Shown one piece after another: positions 51,179 to 60,289 of a stretch of DNA of 64,000 bases. This DNA comes from an uncultured Bradyrhizobium sp. (GTDB taxonomy: Bacteria > Pseudomonadota > Alphaproteobacteria > Rhizobiales > Xanthobacteraceae). How positions within the stretch are numbered: the stretch's first letter is position 1; each line of letters starts with the position of its first letter. The DNA is taken from NCBI RefSeq assembly GCF_936943645.1, contig NZ_CAKZJO010000050.1, forward strand, positions 104,721 through 168,720, read 5' to 3'. The notes beneath the pieces were generated by a model. That model was not told the origin of the DNA and ran no database searches. It saw nothing but the letters and a program-made list of their open reading frames with translations. Both the position numbers and the translations under genes were made by a program.

Positions 51179-51514
51179 ATGATGAAGACATTTACGATTG
51201 CGCTGTTGGCAGGTGTCGGCGCGCTGGCTGCCGCGACCGGCGCCAAGGCCGCGGACGTCTATACGACCAGCGAATACACGAACCCCGAGCTGATCCAGCA
51301 GGTGCGGCTGGTCTGCGACGACGCCGGCCGCTGCTATCGCACCCGCGGCGGTGCGCGCGTGGTCGTGCGCGATTCCTACAACTACGTGCCGCGCGAACGC
51401 TATTACGAGCGCCGGACCTATCATCGCGACTGGGATGACGGCCCGCGCGCCGGCGTCGGCATTCGCGCGCCCGGCGTCAGCGTCGGCGTGGGTGTCGGCG
51501 GCGACCGCTGGTAA
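51179..51514 (+). CDS. Secreted small protein of unknown function
   Basis: A 111-residue protein with signal peptide (MMKTFTIALLAGVGALAAAT, then GAKA). The mature chain has VCDDAGRCYRTRGGARVVVR with Cys pair, then a Tyr/Arg-rich RERYYERRTYHRDWDDG segment and a glycine/valine tail. The start follows a perfect AGGAGGAC. Similar secreted proteins are common in Bradyrhizobium; role unknown. Confidence 0.72.
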   Translation: MMKTFTIALLAGVGALAAATGAKAADVYTTSEYTNPELIQQVRLVCDDAGRCYRTRGGARVVVRDSYNYVPRERYYERRTYHRDWDDGPRAGVGIRAPGVSVGVGVGGDRW

Positions 51515-51533
51515 TGACCGCGAGCTGAGGCAA

Positions 51534-51567
51534 AGGACCGGACGACGATCGTCGTCCGGTCCTTTTC
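51534..51567 (+). terminator. Intrinsic terminator of the secreted-protein gene
   Basis: AGGACCGGACGAC (51534-51546) with GTCGTCCGGTCCT (51551-51563) forms a near-perfect stem around GATC, followed by TTTTC. It also points A-rich sequence at the other strand, so it may work in both directions for the convergent gene. Confidence 0.88.
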
Positions 51568-51591
51568 GCGCCAGGCAGCCGACCGTGCCGC

Positions 51592-51948
51592 TCAGGCGGA
51601 AAAGGCTTGCTGCTGGAACTGCTCGTACGCGGCGATCGCATCGGCGGCGTACATCAGCGACGGTCCGCCGCCCATATAGACGGCCATGCCGAGGGTCTCC
51701 TCGATCTCTTCGCGCGTCGCGCCGAGCTTGACCAGCGCCTCGGCGTGAAAGCCGATGCAGCCGTCGCAATGCGCGGCGACACCGAGCGCCAGCGCCATCA
51801 GCTCCTTGGTCTTCTTGTCCAGCGCGCCGTCCCGCGTGGCGGCCTGGGCCAGTGCGGAAAATCCCTTCATCGTATCGGGAATGTCGCTTCGCAGCTTTTT
51901 CAGATTGGCCGAGATGTTCCTGGTGATGTCGACGTAGTTCTTGTCCAT
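51592..51948 (-). CDS. Carboxymuconolactone decarboxylase/AhpD-like protein
   Basis: A 118-residue CMD-family protein. The redox motif HCDGCIGFH gives Cys61 and Cys64 with His68, as in AhpD-type peroxidase partners. It likely reduces peroxides or disulfides. It lies at the 3' end of a minus-strand run ArsR-adaptor-RND permease, ten bases after the permease stop, so it is probably cotranscribed with the pump. Confidence 0.88.
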   Translation of the reverse strand: MDKNYVDITRNISANLKKLRSDIPDTMKGFSALAQAATRDGALDKKTKELMALALGVAAHCDGCIGFHAEALVKLGATREEIEETLGMAVYMGGGPSLMYAADAIAAYEQFQQQAFSA

Positions 51949-51958
51949 CGGATCCTCG

Positions 51959-54900
51959 CTAGCTGGATTTGGCTGTGGTCGGAGCCGCCTCGCGCGGTGC
52001 GCGCAAGGCGATGTAGATCGCGGGGATCACCAGCACGGTGAGCAGTGTCGACGAGGCGAGCCCGAACAGGAGCGAGATCGCCAATCCCTGAAAGATCGGA
52101 TCGAGCAGGATGGTCGCAGCCCCGATCATCGCCGCAAGCGCGGTGAGCAGGATCGGCTTGAAGCGGACCGCGCCGGCTTCCAGCACCACCTCGCGAAGCG
52201 ACTTGCCGTCGCCGCCGCTGTGCCGGATGAAATCGACCAGCAGGATCGAATTGCGCACGATGATGCCGGCGAGCGCGATGAAGCCGATCATCGAGGTCGC
52301 AGTGAACGGCGCGCCCAGGAGCCAGTGCCCGATCAGGATGCCGATCAGCGTCAGCGGGATCGGCGTCAGGATCACGAGCGGCAGGCGAAAGCTCCTGAAC
52401 TGGGCGACGACCAGCACGTAGATGCCGAGGATGGCCGCGCCGAAGGCGGCGCCCATGTCGCGGAAGGTCACCCAGGTGATCTCCCATTCGCCGTCCCACA
52501 GCAGCGTCGGACGCGACTCGTCCGCTGGCTGGCCGTGCAGGCTGATCTCAGGCTTCGGCAGCCTGCCCCAATCATGGGCCTCTACGCGATCGGCAACCGC
52601 GAGCATGCCGTAAAGCGGCGCCTCGAACCGTCCGGCGAGCTCTGCCATCACCATGTCGGCGAAGCGGCCGTCGCGGCGGAAGATCGTCGGCGAGCCCTCC
52701 TCCATGGTCGCCTTCACGACCTGACCGAGCTCGACCACCGTCTTGCTGCCGGGCAAGGTGTTAGCCGGCACCGGCGTCGAAGCCAGCGCCTCATCCCAGA
52801 CCAGGTCGCGCTTTCCGAGATGCACCGCGATCTCGATCGGGTTGCGGTCCTCGCCGCGATGCGAATAGCCGACCGAGATGCCGCCGAACAGCGCCTGGAT
52901 GGTGTCGTAGACATCGCGCTGCTCGACGCCGAAGAATTCGAGCCGGTCCTGGTCGATCGAGAGCCGCAGCCGCGGCCGCTTCTCGCCGATGGAATCGTCG
53001 ATGTCGACGATGAACGGCACCTCCGCGAAGACCTTCTTGAGCTCGGCGGTGACCGCACGGCGCGTGGCGGCATCGGGACCATAGACCTCGGCGAGCAGCG
53101 TCGAGAGCACCGGCGGCCCGGGCGGCACCTCGACCACCTTGATGCTGGTTCCCGCCGGCGGATCGAGCGCCTTCAGCTTCTCGCGCAGCTCGAGCGCGAT
53201 CTCATGGCTCGCGCGCTTGCGTTCGCCGCGCGCCGCCAGATTGACCTGAACCTCGCCGAGCTCGGGCCGCTGGCGCAAATAATAGTGCCGCACCAGGCCG
53301 TTGAAATTGAACGGCGCCGGCGTGCCGGCGTAGGATTGCAGCGAGGTGACCTCCGGCAGCTGGCGCGCAATCTCGGCCGCACCGAACAGCGTGCGCTCGG
53401 TCGCCTCCAGGCTCGCCCCTTCCGGCAAGTCGACCACCACGGCGATCTCGGACTTGTTGTCGAACGGCAGCAGCTTGACCGTCACCGACTTGGTCGCGAA
53501 CAGCGTCATCGACAGCAGCGTCGCGATGCCGACGCCGAGCAGGAAGATCCAGGCCGACCGCTTGCTCCGCACGATCGGCGTGGCAAAACGGCGGTAGAGC
53601 CGGCCGAGCCGGCCTTCATCGTGCGCTGCATGCGCGGGGGCCGCCTCGCCCTTCGGCGCAAGCTTGAGCATCAGCCAGGGCGCAACCACCATCGCCACGA
53701 AGAACGAGAACAGCATGGCCGCCGACGCGTTGGCCGGGATCGGCGCCATATAGGGGCCCATCAGGCCCGACACGAACAGCATCGGCAAGAGCGCCGCGAC
53801 CACGGTCAGCGTCGCGACGATGGTGGGATTGCCAACCTCCGCCACCGCTTCGATGGTTGCCTGCAGGCGCGGCCGGCCGTCGCGCATGCCCCAGTGCCGC
53901 GCGATGTTCTCGACGACGACGATGGCGTCGTCAACGAGAATGCCGATGGAGAAGATCAGCGCGAACAGGCTGACGCGGTTGATGGTGTAGCCCATCAAAT
54001 TGGCGGCGAACATCGTCAGCAGGATCGTGGTGGGAATCACGACAAAGGTCACCAGCGCTTCACGCCAGCCGATCGCGATCGCGATCAGGACGACGATCGA
54101 GACGGTGGCGAGGCCGAGGTGAAACAGGAGCTCGTTGGCTTTCTCGTTGGCGGTCTCGCCATAGTCGCGCGTCACCGTCACCTGGATATCTGCGGGGATC
54201 AGGCGCGACTTCAATCCGTCCAGGCGCTTGGCGATGTTCTCGGAGACGACGACCGCGTTGGCACCGGCCCGCTTGGCGAGCGCCAGGCTGACGGCGGGCG
54301 TGCGTGCCCACTGCCCGGCGGACCCGCGCGAATCCGTCCAGACGCGCTGCTCGACGGTGCTGGGGCCGACGACCACGGAGGCGACGTCCTTGACGTAGAC
54401 CGGCCGGCCGTCGCGGCTCGTGATCAGCAATAGTCCGATGTCGGGAACGCCTGACAGCGTCTGCCCTGCCGCGACGTTGCGCACGATGCCGGCATCGCGC
54501 ACCTGTCCGGCCAGGAACGAGCGATTGGCGTCCTTCACCTTGGCCACGAGTTGCTGCAGCGTGACACCGAACAGCGACAGCTTCTCCGGATCGGGCTCGA
54601 CCCGGATCTGCTGCGCCGCGCCGCCGGAGATGTAGGTCAGGCCGACGTCATCGACCTTCATCAGCTCCGCACGAACCTTGTCGGCGAGCTCGTAGATGTC
54701 CTTGTCGGTCCAGCGGTCGGCCGCCTCCGGCTTCGGCGACAGCGTCAGCACCGTCACCGCAACGTCGTTGATGCCGCGGCCGACGATCAGCGGCTCGGGG
54801 ATGCCGACGGGTATGCGGTCGAGATTGGCGCGGATCTTCTCGTGCACCCGCAGAATCGCGTCCTCGAACTTGGTGCCGACCAGGAAGCGCGCGGTGACCA

Positions 54901-55183
54901 TCACGCGGTCGTCTTCGGTCTGGCTATAGACATGCTCGACGCCGTCGATGCCCTTGACGATCGATTCCAGCGGCTTGCTCACCAGCTCCACGGCGTCAGG
55001 CGCGCGCAGGCCGTCGGCATTAACGCGGATGTCCACCATGGGAACGCTGATCTGCGGCTCCTCCTCGCGCGGGATCACCACGACGGCGATCAGCCCCACG
55101 ACGAGCGCCCCGAGCAGGAACAGGGGCGTCAGCGGCGATGCGATGGTCGACCGGGTCAACCGTCCTGACAGACCGAGATTCAC
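51959..55183 (-). CDS. RND-family efflux permease
   Basis: A 1074-residue RND transporter (AcrB-like, HAE1 type): 12 membrane helices, two large periplasmic loops and the proton-relay motif GILVDDAIVVVENIARHW in the fourth helix. The N-terminus (VVVIPREEEPQISVPMVDIR) is diagnostic of a subgroup of RND pumps common in rhizobia. GTG start overlaps the adaptor stop codon (GTGA), so the two are translationally coupled. No outer-membrane partner gene lies nearby. Confidence 0.93.
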   Translation of the reverse strand: MNLGLSGRLTRSTIASPLTPLFLLGALVVGLIAVVVIPREEEPQISVPMVDIRVNADGLRAPDAVELVSKPLESIVKGIDGVEHVYSQTEDDRVMVTARFLVGTKFEDAILRVHEKIRANLDRIPVGIPEPLIVGRGINDVAVTVLTLSPKPEAADRWTDKDIYELADKVRAELMKVDDVGLTYISGGAAQQIRVEPDPEKLSLFGVTLQQLVAKVKDANRSFLAGQVRDAGIVRNVAAGQTLSGVPDIGLLLITSRDGRPVYVKDVASVVVGPSTVEQRVWTDSRGSAGQWARTPAVSLALAKRAGANAVVVSENIAKRLDGLKSRLIPADIQVTVTRDYGETANEKANELLFHLGLATVSIVVLIAIAIGWREALVTFVVIPTTILLTMFAANLMGYTINRVSLFALIFSIGILVDDAIVVVENIARHWGMRDGRPRLQATIEAVAEVGNPTIVATLTVVAALLPMLFVSGLMGPYMAPIPANASAAMLFSFFVAMVVAPWLMLKLAPKGEAAPAHAAHDEGRLGRLYRRFATPIVRSKRSAWIFLLGVGIATLLSMTLFATKSVTVKLLPFDNKSEIAVVVDLPEGASLEATERTLFGAAEIARQLPEVTSLQSYAGTPAPFNFNGLVRHYYLRQRPELGEVQVNLAARGERKRASHEIALELREKLKALDPPAGTSIKVVEVPPGPPVLSTLLAEVYGPDAATRRAVTAELKKVFAEVPFIVDIDDSIGEKRPRLRLSIDQDRLEFFGVEQRDVYDTIQALFGGISVGYSHRGEDRNPIEIAVHLGKRDLVWDEALASTPVPANTLPGSKTVVELGQVVKATMEEGSPTIFRRDGRFADMVMAELAGRFEAPLYGMLAVADRVEAHDWGRLPKPEISLHGQPADESRPTLLWDGEWEITWVTFRDMGAAFGAAILGIYVLVVAQFRSFRLPLVILTPIPLTLIGILIGHWLLGAPFTATSMIGFIALAGIIVRNSILLVDFIRHSGGDGKSLREVVLEAGAVRFKPILLTALAAMIGAATILLDPIFQGLAISLLFGLASSTLLTVLVIPAIYIALRAPREAAPTTAKSS

Positions 55184-56202
55184 GGCTGCACCAACTGGTC
55201 ACCGGTCCGAAGGCCCGACAGGATTTCGAGCCCGTCGGGAAGCGAAGGCGTCGGCATCTCGCGGCCGCGCTGCACCGGCACGTCGATCGTCTCATTCCCT
55301 TTCCGGAGCTGCACGTAGTCGATGCCGAATCGGGTCGTCACATAGCTCGAGGGGATGACGAAGGCCGGCCGCGCACCGCCGGCGATCCAGACCCGCAGGC
55401 GATCGCCGACGAAATACTCGCCGAGCCCCTCGACGGTCGCGTCCGCGATGACGCGCCCCTCCTCGATCTGGGGATAGACGAGGTCGACGACGCCCCATTT
55501 CGAGGCCTCTCCCGCCAGCTCCGCGCCATCGACGCGGACCTTGTCGCCGGCCTTCAAGGAACGGGCGTGGCGCTCCGGCACGCGCAGCCGCAGCTTGAAG
55601 TTCTGCTCGGCGACCGTGACGATCGGGTCGCCGGCGAGCACGACGGATCCCACGGTGATCAACCGTTTCAACACCCGCCCGTCCGTCGGCGCAAGCACCT
55701 GTCCCTGATTGAGCTGCTCGTTGATGACGGCGCGCTCCGCGGTCCGGGCGCGCAGGCCGTTGTCGGCGACGTTGAGCGCCGTGCGTTGCTCGTCGAGCTT
55801 GACGCGCGGCAGGATGCCGCGCTCGACCAGCCCTTCGGTCCGGGTGAAATCAAGCTGCGCCTGCCTGGCCTGGGCCTGCAGCGCCTCAATCTGCGCATCG
55901 AGCGATTTCATCTGGAGGACGAGCTTCTCGTCGCCGATTGCAGCGATGACCTGATCCGCGGTGACGCGGTCGCCTTCCCGCACCTTGAGCTGAACGACGG
56001 TGCCGCCGATGCGGCTGCGTGCAGGAACCACGCTGATGCTCTCGACGGTCGCAAAGACCGCCTTCTCGTCGCTGGCTTGCTGCTGCGCAACGGTGAACGT
56101 ACCCGCGGCGGCAGCGGATCCCGCCGGTACCCCGATCGCCGCCCACGCGGCCACGAGCCCAAGGCGCGCCAGATATTGCATGGGACGCATCCGTATCGTC
56201 AT
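55180..56202 (-). CDS. RND efflux periplasmic adaptor (membrane-fusion) protein
   Basis: A 340-residue adaptor. An N-terminal signal or anchor precedes VESISVVPARSRIGGTVVQL and the lipoyl/hairpin region (QIEALQAQARQAQLDFTRTE), then beta-barrel and membrane-proximal parts. It links the permease to an outer-membrane channel. Gene order on the minus strand is ArsR, adaptor, permease, CMD protein. The ArsR-adaptor gap is about 100 bases. Confidence 0.9.
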   Translation of the reverse strand: MTIRMRPMQYLARLGLVAAWAAIGVPAGSAAAAGTFTVAQQQASDEKAVFATVESISVVPARSRIGGTVVQLKVREGDRVTADQVIAAIGDEKLVLQMKSLDAQIEALQAQARQAQLDFTRTEGLVERGILPRVKLDEQRTALNVADNGLRARTAERAVINEQLNQGQVLAPTDGRVLKRLITVGSVVLAGDPIVTVAEQNFKLRLRVPERHARSLKAGDKVRVDGAELAGEASKWGVVDLVYPQIEEGRVIADATVEGLGEYFVGDRLRVWIAGGARPAFVIPSSYVTTRFGIDYVQLRKGNETIDVPVQRGREMPTPSLPDGLEILSGLRTGDQLVQP

Positions 56203-56303
56203 GACTTCATCACACCGCGCTGCGGTGTCCTCTCATTTCATCGACATCGGGAGGAAGCGCGTTGATCTCGCGCAAGGCGCGCCCGCCCGCCTTTGCCTAG
56301 GCT

Positions 56304-56624
56304 TCACTTCGTCCTTGCGGACTTCGGCGCGCAGAACACCTGGTAAAGCGTCTTCAGGATTTCGCGCGCCGGCTCGCTGGCGATCGAATAGAAGATCGTC
56401 TGCGCATCGCGCCTGGCGACGACCAGGCCGTCCTTGCGAAGGAGCGCAAGATGCTGGGAGACCGTGGAGTCGCGCAGGCTCAGAAACTCTGCCAACTCGC
56501 CGACGGACCGCTCGCCGTCGATCAACTGGCAGATGATGAGAAGACGGTGGCGGTTCGAGAGCGCCTTGAGCAGCTCACTCGCCTGATCCGCCGCCCGCTC
56601 CATGATCTCGCTATCTATTTTCAT
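56304..56624 (-). CDS. SqrR/BigR-like ArsR-family repressor (sulfide/persulfide sensor)
   Basis: A 106-residue ArsR-type winged-helix repressor. The HTH is STVSQHLALLRKDGLVVARR. Two cysteines, Cys32 (IICQLIDGERSVGEL) and Cys98 (LYQVFCAPKS), match those that form a tetrasulfide or disulfide in persulfide-sensing SqrR, BigR and YgaV. Metal-site ELCVCDL motif is absent. A perfect palindrome TTGCGTATATACGCAA lies just upstream, and divergent sulfide genes start at 56719. Regulation of both sides is inferred. Confidence 0.88.
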   Translation of the reverse strand: MKIDSEIMERAADQASELLKALSNRHRLLIICQLIDGERSVGELAEFLSLRDSTVSQHLALLRKDGLVVARRDAQTIFYSIASEPAREILKTLYQVFCAPKSARTK

Positions 56625-56626
56625 AC

Positions 56627-56655
56627 TTGCGTATATACGCAATTACGAATATATA
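56627..56655 (+). promoter_or_regulatory. Palindromic operator overlapping a sqr promoter
   Basis: TTGCGTATATACGCAA (56627-56642) is a perfect 16-base palindrome three bases upstream of the arsR start. Read rightwards, TTGCGT and TATATA (56650-56655) are spaced 17 bases, a good sigma70 promoter for the sqr gene. The palindrome therefore overlaps its -35. It also fits the FixK2/FNR shape TTGC-N8-GCAA. ArsR repression is favoured by context; FixK2 activation is an alternative. Confidence 0.6.
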
Positions 56656-56718
56656 GTCAAGCGCTGCACGACGGCCGGAGCTGAACCGGCGAAGCAGCCT
56701 GGTCCAACGGAGGTACCC

Positions 56719-58005
56719 ATGGCGGAAGTTGTCGTAATCGGAGCCGGTCTGAGCGGAACGCTGATGGCCTATGAATTGCTACCCCAGTTGCGAAAGGAGG
56801 ATCGCGTCAGCGTCGTCTCGCAAGGCGCGGTTTATCATTTCGTGCCGTCGAATCCGTGGGTGGCGATCGGCTGGCGCAAGCGCGAAGAGATCGAGATCGA
56901 TCTCGCGGACATCATGAAACGCAAGGGCGTGCGGCTGCTGACGCAAGGCGCAAAGCGCGTCCACCCCGAGGAGAACCGTGTCGAGCTCGGCGACGGCACC
57001 TCGATCAACTATGATTGCCTGGTCGTGGCGACCGGTCCCGAACTTGCCTTCGACGAAATCCCCGGCCTCGGGCCGCAGGGTCATACGCAGTCGATCTGTC
57101 ACGTCGATCACGCCGCCCATGCCCGCGAGGCCTTCGAGAAGCTCGCAGCCAATCCCGGCCCGGTGGTGATCGGCGCCGTTCAGGGCGCCTCGTGCTTCGG
57201 CCCTGCCTATGAGTTTCTCTTCATCCTGGAGACCGAGCTGCGCCGGCGGAAGCTGCGCGACCGGGTGCCGATGACGTTCGTCACCTCGGAACCCTATATC
57301 GGTCATCTCGGTCTCGACGGTGTCGGAGACACCAAGGGTCTCCTGGAAAGCGAGATGCGGGAGAAGCACATCAAGTGGATCACCAATGCCCGCGTCGACA
57401 ATGTCGCACCCGGCTTGATGACAGTGGAGGAGCTTTCCGACAACGGCACGTCACGCAAGGCCCATGAGCTGCCATTCGTCTATTCGATGATGCTGCCCGC
57501 CTTCCGCGGCGTCGAGGCAGTGCGCGGCATCGAGAAGCTGACCAATCCGCGCGGCTTCGTCATCGTCGACAAGCATCAGCAGAATCCCGCGTTCCCCAAC
57601 GTGTTCGCCGTCGGCGTCTGCGTCGCGATCGCACCGGTCGGCGCGACACCTGTGCCGGTGGGCGTCCCCAAGACCGGCTTCATGATCGAATCCATGGTGA
57701 CGGCGACCGCGATGAACATCGGCGCCCTGCTCCGCGGCAAGGCGCCGACGGCGCAGCCGACCTGGAACGCGATCTGCCTCGCCGATTTCGGCGATTCCGG
57801 CGTCGCCTTCCTCGCGCAGCCGCAGATCCCGCCGCGCAACGTCAACTGGTCCTCCAAAGGAGAATGGGTGCACCTCGCCAAGGTCGCCTTCGAGAAATAC
57901 TTCCTGCGCAAGATGCGGCGCGGCGAGAGCGAACCGTTCTACGAGCGCTTCGTTCTCGACAAGCTGAACATCGCCAAGCTCAAGGAGGTCCGAACCGGCA
58001 CATGA
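56719..58005 (+). CDS. Sulfide:quinone oxidoreductase-type flavoprotein
   Basis: A 428-residue FAD-dependent enzyme of the SQR/FCC family. The Rossmann motif VVIGAGLSGTLMAYEL opens the protein; the three SQR cysteines are Cys127, Cys159 (GASCFGPAYEF) and Cys301 (GVCVAIAPVG). It oxidises sulfide to sulfane sulfur or polysulfide and passes electrons to quinone at the membrane. Its stop overlaps the trxC start (ATGA). Controlled by the divergent ArsR-type gene by inference. Confidence 0.9.
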   Translation: MAEVVVIGAGLSGTLMAYELLPQLRKEDRVSVVSQGAVYHFVPSNPWVAIGWRKREEIEIDLADIMKRKGVRLLTQGAKRVHPEENRVELGDGTSINYDCLVVATGPELAFDEIPGLGPQGHTQSICHVDHAAHAREAFEKLAANPGPVVIGAVQGASCFGPAYEFLFILETELRRRKLRDRVPMTFVTSEPYIGHLGLDGVGDTKGLLESEMREKHIKWITNARVDNVAPGLMTVEELSDNGTSRKAHELPFVYSMMLPAFRGVEAVRGIEKLTNPRGFVIVDKHQQNPAFPNVFAVGVCVAIAPVGATPVPVGVPKTGFMIESMVTATAMNIGALLRGKAPTAQPTWNAICLADFGDSGVAFLAQPQIPPRNVNWSSKGEWVHLAKVAFEKYFLRKMRRGESEPFYERFVLDKLNIAKLKEVRTGT

Positions 58006-58445
58006 GCACGACACGCCAGATCGTCTGCGGACATTGCGGGCGCATCAATCGCCTGCCGGCCGAGCGCGCAGCCCAAGATGCGCGCTGCGGCGCCTGTCAC
58101 CAGCCGATGTTCACCGGCCATCCGGTCGAGGTGGACGAAGAAGCCTTCGGCCGCCATGTCGCCAGCAGCGACATTCCCGTGCTGGTCGACGTCTGGGCGC
58201 CATGGTGCGGACCCTGCCGCGCCATGGCTCCGATGTTCGAGCGCGCGGCGCAACAGCTCGAGCCGGGCGTCCGGCTCCTGAAGCTCAACTCGGACAATGC
58301 ACCCGCGTTGTCGTCGCGGCTCAACATCAGCGGCATTCCAACGCTGCTGCTGATGCGCGGCGGCCGCGAGATCGCGCGCCAATCCGGCGCGATGGATGCG
58401 CGCAGCATCGTCGCCTGGACCGAAGCCAACCTGACCCGTACCTAA
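58002..58445 (+). CDS. trxC: Thioredoxin 2 (TrxC)
   Basis: A 147-residue zinc-containing thioredoxin. An N-terminal zinc motif uses Cys9, Cys12, Cys29 and Cys32; the active site is WCGPC at residues 68-72. It reduces disulfides or, in this context, persulfides from SQR. The start overlaps the SQR stop, so the two are coexpressed. Confidence 0.92.
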   Translation: MSTTRQIVCGHCGRINRLPAERAAQDARCGACHQPMFTGHPVEVDEEAFGRHVASSDIPVLVDVWAPWCGPCRAMAPMFERAAQQLEPGVRLLKLNSDNAPALSSRLNISGIPTLLLMRGGREIARQSGAMDARSIVAWTEANLTRT

Positions 58446-58458
58446 GAAGGAGCCTGCC

Positions 58459-58662
58459 ATGAATGTCGATAAAGCCGTCCTCGCCTTTGCGGGATTCGTC
58501 GTCCTGCTCGGTCTCGCACTGGGCACCTATGTGAATGCTTACTGGTACCTGCTGACGGCCTTCGCCGGGCTGAACATGCTGCAGGCCTCGTTCACGGGCT
58601 TCTGCCCGGCCGCGATCGTGTTCAGGAAGCTCGGCCTGAGCAGCGGCTGCGCGTTCTCCTGA
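58459..58662 (+). CDS. DUF2892 inner-membrane protein
   Basis: A 67-residue two-helix membrane protein, MNVDKAVLAFAGFVVLLGLA with a second helix and LQASFTGFCPAAIVFRKLGL. DUF2892 is the membrane domain of YgaP-type rhodaneses; here it stands alone between trxC and ccoG. A conserved FCP motif is present. It may help move sulfur species at the membrane; role unproven. Confidence 0.85.
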   Translation: MNVDKAVLAFAGFVVLLGLALGTYVNAYWYLLTAFAGLNMLQASFTGFCPAAIVFRKLGLSSGCAFS

Positions 58663-58699
58663 ACGCGCCAATGCAGCCAGCGATGCGGGGGAATTTGCC

Positions 58700-60139
58700 A
58701 TGACCGACGACACCTTCATTGAGGGACCTCTCTACGAGAAGCGCAGGAAGGTCTATCCACAGTCGGTCCACGGGCCGTTCCGCCGCATCAAATGGGCGAT
58801 CCTGTGCGTCACGCTCGGGATCTATTATCTGCTGCCGTTCGTGCGCTGGAACAGAGGCCCCGGCCTGCCCGACCAGGCCGTGCTGATCGACCTGCCGCAT
58901 CGCCGCTTCTATTTCTTCTTCATCGAGCTGTGGCCGCAGGAGGTCTACTACTTCACCGGCCTGCTCATCATCGCGGCGATGGCGCTGTTCCTGATGAACG
59001 CCGTCGCGGGACGATTGTGGTGCGGCTATCTGTGCCCGCAGACGGTGTGGACCGATCTGTTCTACGCCGTGGAGCGCTGGGTCGAGGGCGACCGCCGCGA
59101 GCGCATGCAGGGCGACAAGCGTTACTGGACGTTCGAGCACATGCGGAAGGTCGCGCTGAAGCATTTCCTCTGGATCATGATCGCCTGGTGGACCGGTGGC
59201 GCCTGGGTGCTGTATTTCGACGACGCGCCGACGCTGGTGAAGGAGCTCGCCACCTTCCAGGCCCCGTTCATCGCCTATCTCTGGATCGGTATCCTGACCG
59301 CGACAACCTACGTCTTCGCCGGCCACGCCCGCGAGCAGATGTGCATCTACATGTGCCCATGGCCGCGCATCCAGGCGGCGCTGACCGACGAATGGGCGCT
59401 CAACGTCACCTATCGTCGCGACCGCGGCGAGCCGCGCATGTCGGTGAAGAAGGCGGACGCCGCCCGCGCGCACGGCGATGTCGCCGGCGACTGCGTCGAC
59501 TGCCACCAGTGCATCAACGTCTGCCCCACCGGCGTCGACATCCGCCACGGCATCCAGCTCGGCTGCATCCAGTGTGGCCTCTGCATCGACGCCTGCGACA
59601 ACGTCATGAGCGAGATCGGCCGGCCCAAGGGCCTGATCGGCTACGACACCGACATCAACATGCAGCGCCGGCGCGAGGGCAAGCCGCCGATCTACCGCAT
59701 CGTCCGCGCGCGCACGCTGATCTATACCGCGGCCATCGCCATCGTCGGCACCATCATGGTCTACACCCTCGCCACGCGCGCGACGATGGACGTCAACGTG
59801 CTGCACGAGCGCAATCCTCTGTTCGTTCAGCTCTCGGATGGCGGGGTCCGCAACGATTATACCGTGCGCATTCTCAACAAGGGCGCACAGCGGTCGTTTG
59901 CGATCGAGGTCTCCGGGCTAACAGGCGCGACCATCCGGGTCGCAGGCATCGAGACGGCTTCCGGCGGCAAGCCCGTCGTCGAGGTCGGGCAGGACCAGAC
60001 CCGCGAGGTCAGGCTGTCGGTGCAGGTCGGGCCCGCCGACGTGCCGAAGACCTCGCGCGATCTCGAGGTTACGATCACCGATACCGCCGGCGGCGGGCGG
60101 GCGAGCGCCCGTGACCACTTCCTGCCCGGCGACAAATAG
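58700..60139 (+). CDS. ccoG: CcoG/RdxA/FixG-type iron-sulfur membrane protein
   Basis: A 479-residue protein with about five membrane helices, two four-cysteine clusters (CVDCHQCINVCP and CIQCGLCIDACD, [4Fe-4S] type) and a C-terminal Ig-like FixG domain. CcoG is a cupric reductase that helps assemble cbb3 oxidase and normally lies with ccoNOPQ. Here it is the last gene of the sulfide operon, so this paralogue may serve copper or redox needs under sulfide. Confidence 0.93.
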   Translation: MTDDTFIEGPLYEKRRKVYPQSVHGPFRRIKWAILCVTLGIYYLLPFVRWNRGPGLPDQAVLIDLPHRRFYFFFIELWPQEVYYFTGLLIIAAMALFLMNAVAGRLWCGYLCPQTVWTDLFYAVERWVEGDRRERMQGDKRYWTFEHMRKVALKHFLWIMIAWWTGGAWVLYFDDAPTLVKELATFQAPFIAYLWIGILTATTYVFAGHAREQMCIYMCPWPRIQAALTDEWALNVTYRRDRGEPRMSVKKADAARAHGDVAGDCVDCHQCINVCPTGVDIRHGIQLGCIQCGLCIDACDNVMSEIGRPKGLIGYDTDINMQRRREGKPPIYRIVRARTLIYTAAIAIVGTIMVYTLATRATMDVNVLHERNPLFVQLSDGGVRNDYTVRILNKGAQRSFAIEVSGLTGATIRVAGIETASGGKPVVEVGQDQTREVRLSVQVGPADVPKTSRDLEVTITDTAGGGRASARDHFLPGDK

Positions 60140-60289
60140 GGTCTGCGTTGAGCATCCGGCGCCGCATGCTCAACGAGACGTTAACATTACCGCTCGAATT
60201 GGAGCCGCGTCCCAACGGTATTTTCCATCCTTTGCGCTAAGCATGGCCGCGTGACGCGGCATCTGCCGGCGTGAACGGGACGAGGGGAC

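Noticed and set aside
51941..54433. An 830-codon open frame on the plus strand
   Set aside because: It lies wholly opposite the RND permease, which has clear homology. Its composition (Arg, Asp, Gln-rich with no family motif) is the usual high-GC antisense shadow.
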